Shown here in pieces: positions 4,257 through 5,432 of a stretch of DNA of 5,432 nucleotides. Location: the NCBI GenBank assembly GCA_012798745.1, contig JAAZMQ010000294.1:1-5432 (forward strand), written 5' to 3'. Under the pieces are notes generated by a model. It was not told where the DNA came from, did not search any database, and was given only the letters and a program-made list of their open reading frames with translations. Positions within the stretch are counted from its first letter, which is position 1. Each line of letters starts with the position of its first letter. The position numbers and the translations under genes were made by a program. Source of the DNA: Bacteroidales bacterium. Lineage in GTDB: Bacteria > Bacteroidota > Bacteroidia > Bacteroidales > Dysgonomonadaceae.

Positions 4257-5135
4257 ATGACGAAAAAATACCGAGTAAACAAAGCAAGATTTTTTAATGC
4301 AAAACTTACTTCCATTATCAGCATTACCTTGGTTTTGGTGCTGCTGGGATTGACTATTTTAACGTTGTTTTTGGGAAATCGGATATCGGATTATGTGAAA
4401 GAAAATGTGAGTTTCAGTGTGATGCTGGATCACAATGTGACGGATGCACAAATAGCAGAAACCAGAAAACGGTTGGACAACATGCCTTTTGTGAAATCAT
4501 CGCGTTTTATCAGTAAAGAGGAAGCCAAAGAACAGTTGATTAAAGATTTGGGTGAAGATCCTGAGGAGTTGCTGGGCTACAACCCGGCACAAGATTGTAT
4601 CGAGATTTTTCTGAAATCGGAATACGCCAACACCGATAGTTTGGCAAAGGTGAGTAAAATCATTAAAGCAGAAACCAATATCGACGATTTGCTGTACCAG
4701 CAAGAGGCTATTGATTTGATAAATAATAATTTATCTAAGATCACAGCCATTTTGTTGATTTTGTCGGCTGTGTTGCTTTTTATTTCTTTTACGCTGATTC
4801 GCAATACCATACGATTGAGTATCTATGCAAAACGATTTTTGATTCATACCATGAAGCTGGTGGGAGCAGTGGATGGGTTTATTCGAAAACCGTTTGTGAA
4901 AGAGAATATTATGATGGGTGTTATTGCCGGATTGTTGGCAGATGGCATTATCTTTGGAATTTTATACTATTTTGGCACGGAATATGCAGATTTAAAATCT
5001 GTCCTCATCGTAAAGGATATGACGCTGCTTTTCGGAGCGGTAATCGCGCTGGGAATAGTTATCACAGGGACAGCTACGGTTTTTTCGGTAAACCATTATT
5101 TGAAAATGGATACCGACAGTTTGTATTATGTATAA
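4257..5135 (+). CDS. ftsX: cell-division ABC transporter permease-like protein FtsX
   Basis: This 292-residue inner-membrane protein has the standard FtsX plan. There is a short basic cytosolic N-terminus, TM1 at about 17-40, a periplasmic domain at 41-161, and then TM2 at about 162-181, TM3 at 218-239 and TM4 at 256-279. The conserved cytosolic stretch after TM2, RNTIRLSIYAKRF (182-194) followed by HTMKLVGAVDGFIRKPF (197-213), is characteristic of the family and contacts the ATPase FtsE. With FtsE it forms a type VII ABC complex that, in studied bacteria, activates periplasmic peptidoglycan hydrolases at the division site. No ftsE is adjacent, so the ATPase must be encoded elsewhere. The ATG at 4257 gives a normal family N-terminus; an upstream in-frame TTG at 4164 is rejected because the promoter lies between. 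It is followed by a DUF3098 gene after 34 bp, probably in one transcript. Confidence 0.93.
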   Translation: MTKKYRVNKARFFNAKLTSIISITLVLVLLGLTILTLFLGNRISDYVKENVSFSVMLDHNVTDAQIAETRKRLDNMPFVKSSRFISKEEAKEQLIKDLGEDPEELLGYNPAQDCIEIFLKSEYANTDSLAKVSKIIKAETNIDDLLYQQEAIDLINNNLSKITAILLILSAVLLFISFTLIRNTIRLSIYAKRFLIHTMKLVGAVDGFIRKPFVKENIMMGVIAGLLADGIIFGILYYFGTEYADLKSVLIVKDMTLLFGAVIALGIVITGTATVFSVNHYLKMDTDSLYYV

Positions 5136-5142
5136 AGTACGC

Positions 5143-5156
5143 AACAATATATTGTT
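5143..5156 (+). repeat. 14-nt perfect palindrome between ftsX and the DUF3098 gene
   Basis: AACAATATATTGTT is self-complementary over its whole length. It sits in the 34-bp gap, with no T run after it and only A/T-rich pairs, so it should not stop transcription. It may be a weak RNA hairpin or chance. Confidence 0.25.
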
Positions 5157-5169
5157 CTGAATTAAAAAT

Positions 5170-5427
5170 ATGGCACAAAAAAATTTTCCGTTAAGTAAAA
5201 CAAACCTCATTATCTGCGGAATAGCAGTAGTAATTATTATTCTTGGATTTTTATTGATGATAGGACCGGGAACAACGGCAGAAACCGGCTTTAACCCCGA
5301 TATTTTTAGTGCGCGCCGAATTAAAATAGCCCCGATGGTTTGCCTTGCCGGTTTTCTCCTGGTAATCGTCGGAATTCTTTATCCTTCCCATTCCGAAACA
5401 AAAAAAGAAGAAAAAGAAAAGAAATAA
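5170..5427 (+). CDS. DUF3098 family small membrane protein
   Basis: This 85-residue protein has two membrane helices at about 12-31 and 53-71. They are joined by a short loop with FNPDIFSARRIKIAP (41-55), the conserved signature I associate with DUF3098 proteins of Bacteroidota. The tail (HSETKKEEKEKK) is strongly charged and lysine-rich, so both termini are probably cytosolic with the loop in the periplasm; this is inference from hydrophobicity and charge. The function is unknown. The gene follows ftsX at 34 bp, and in many Bacteroidales the pair precedes uppP, encoding undecaprenyl-diphosphatase, which suggests a link with envelope synthesis. The ATG is preceded by an A-rich stretch without a Shine-Dalgarno sequence. 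The gene is complete, and the window ends 5 bases after its stop. Confidence 0.85.
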   Translation: MAQKNFPLSKTNLIICGIAVVIIILGFLLMIGPGTTAETGFNPDIFSARRIKIAPMVCLAGFLLVIVGILYPSHSETKKEEKEKK

Positions 5428-5432
5428 ACCTT

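Noticed and set aside
1..5432. Mobile element, phage, defence or CRISPR system
   Set aside because: No transposase, integrase, spaced repeat array or defence-type domain is present. All recognisable genes are ordinary chromosomal ones.

Overview
This 5.4 kb window looks like an ordinary chromosomal segment of a Bacteroidota bacterium, probably order Bacteroidales. The gene content supports this: an FtsX-like protein followed by a DUF3098 protein, a CCA-adding enzyme of the HD type, and an MgtE with the usual Bacteroidota length. So do several matches to the Bacteroidota -7 promoter box TAnnTTTG just upstream of genes, and A-rich start regions without Shine-Dalgarno sequences at most genes. 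Family or genus cannot be fixed from the sequence alone.

Layout from left to right. (1) The last 41 codons of an AraC-type regulator (+). (2) A 289-residue predicted lipoprotein of unknown function (-), convergent with the regulator and with no base between the two stop codons. (3) The magnesium transporter gene mgtE (-), upstream of the lipoprotein gene on the same strand. (4) A 236-bp divergent intergenic region with a promoter on each strand. (5) A CCA tRNA nucleotidyltransferase (+). (6) An ftsX-like gene (+) with its own probable promoter. (7) A small two-helix membrane protein of the DUF3098 family (+), 34 bp after ftsX. In many Bacteroidales genomes this pair is followed by uppP, truB and queA, but the window ends 5 bases after the DUF3098 stop, so that continuation is not seen.

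The genes are housekeeping in type: magnesium uptake, tRNA 3'-end maturation and cell-envelope/division functions. There is no mobile element, CRISPR array, tRNA or rRNA.

The most interesting part is the roughly 125-nt leader of mgtE. It contains a 16-codon upstream ORF whose peptide begins MDDDPYP. This acidic/proline start resembles the enterobacterial MgtL leader peptide, which senses low magnesium through ribosome destabilisation. The stop codon of this ORF lies in the 5' arm of a 12-pair hairpin that forms fully only in the mgtE-sense RNA. Codons 4-6 are complementary to the unusually strong mgtE Shine-Dalgarno sequence, and a second short ORF runs into the mgtE start. Together these features suggest an undescribed translation-based magnesium-sensing leader in Bacteroidota. 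This is a hypothesis from a single sequence and needs comparative support. A second noteworthy feature is the convergent pair at the left edge, where a good intrinsic terminator for the regulator lies inside the coding sequence of the lipoprotein gene.
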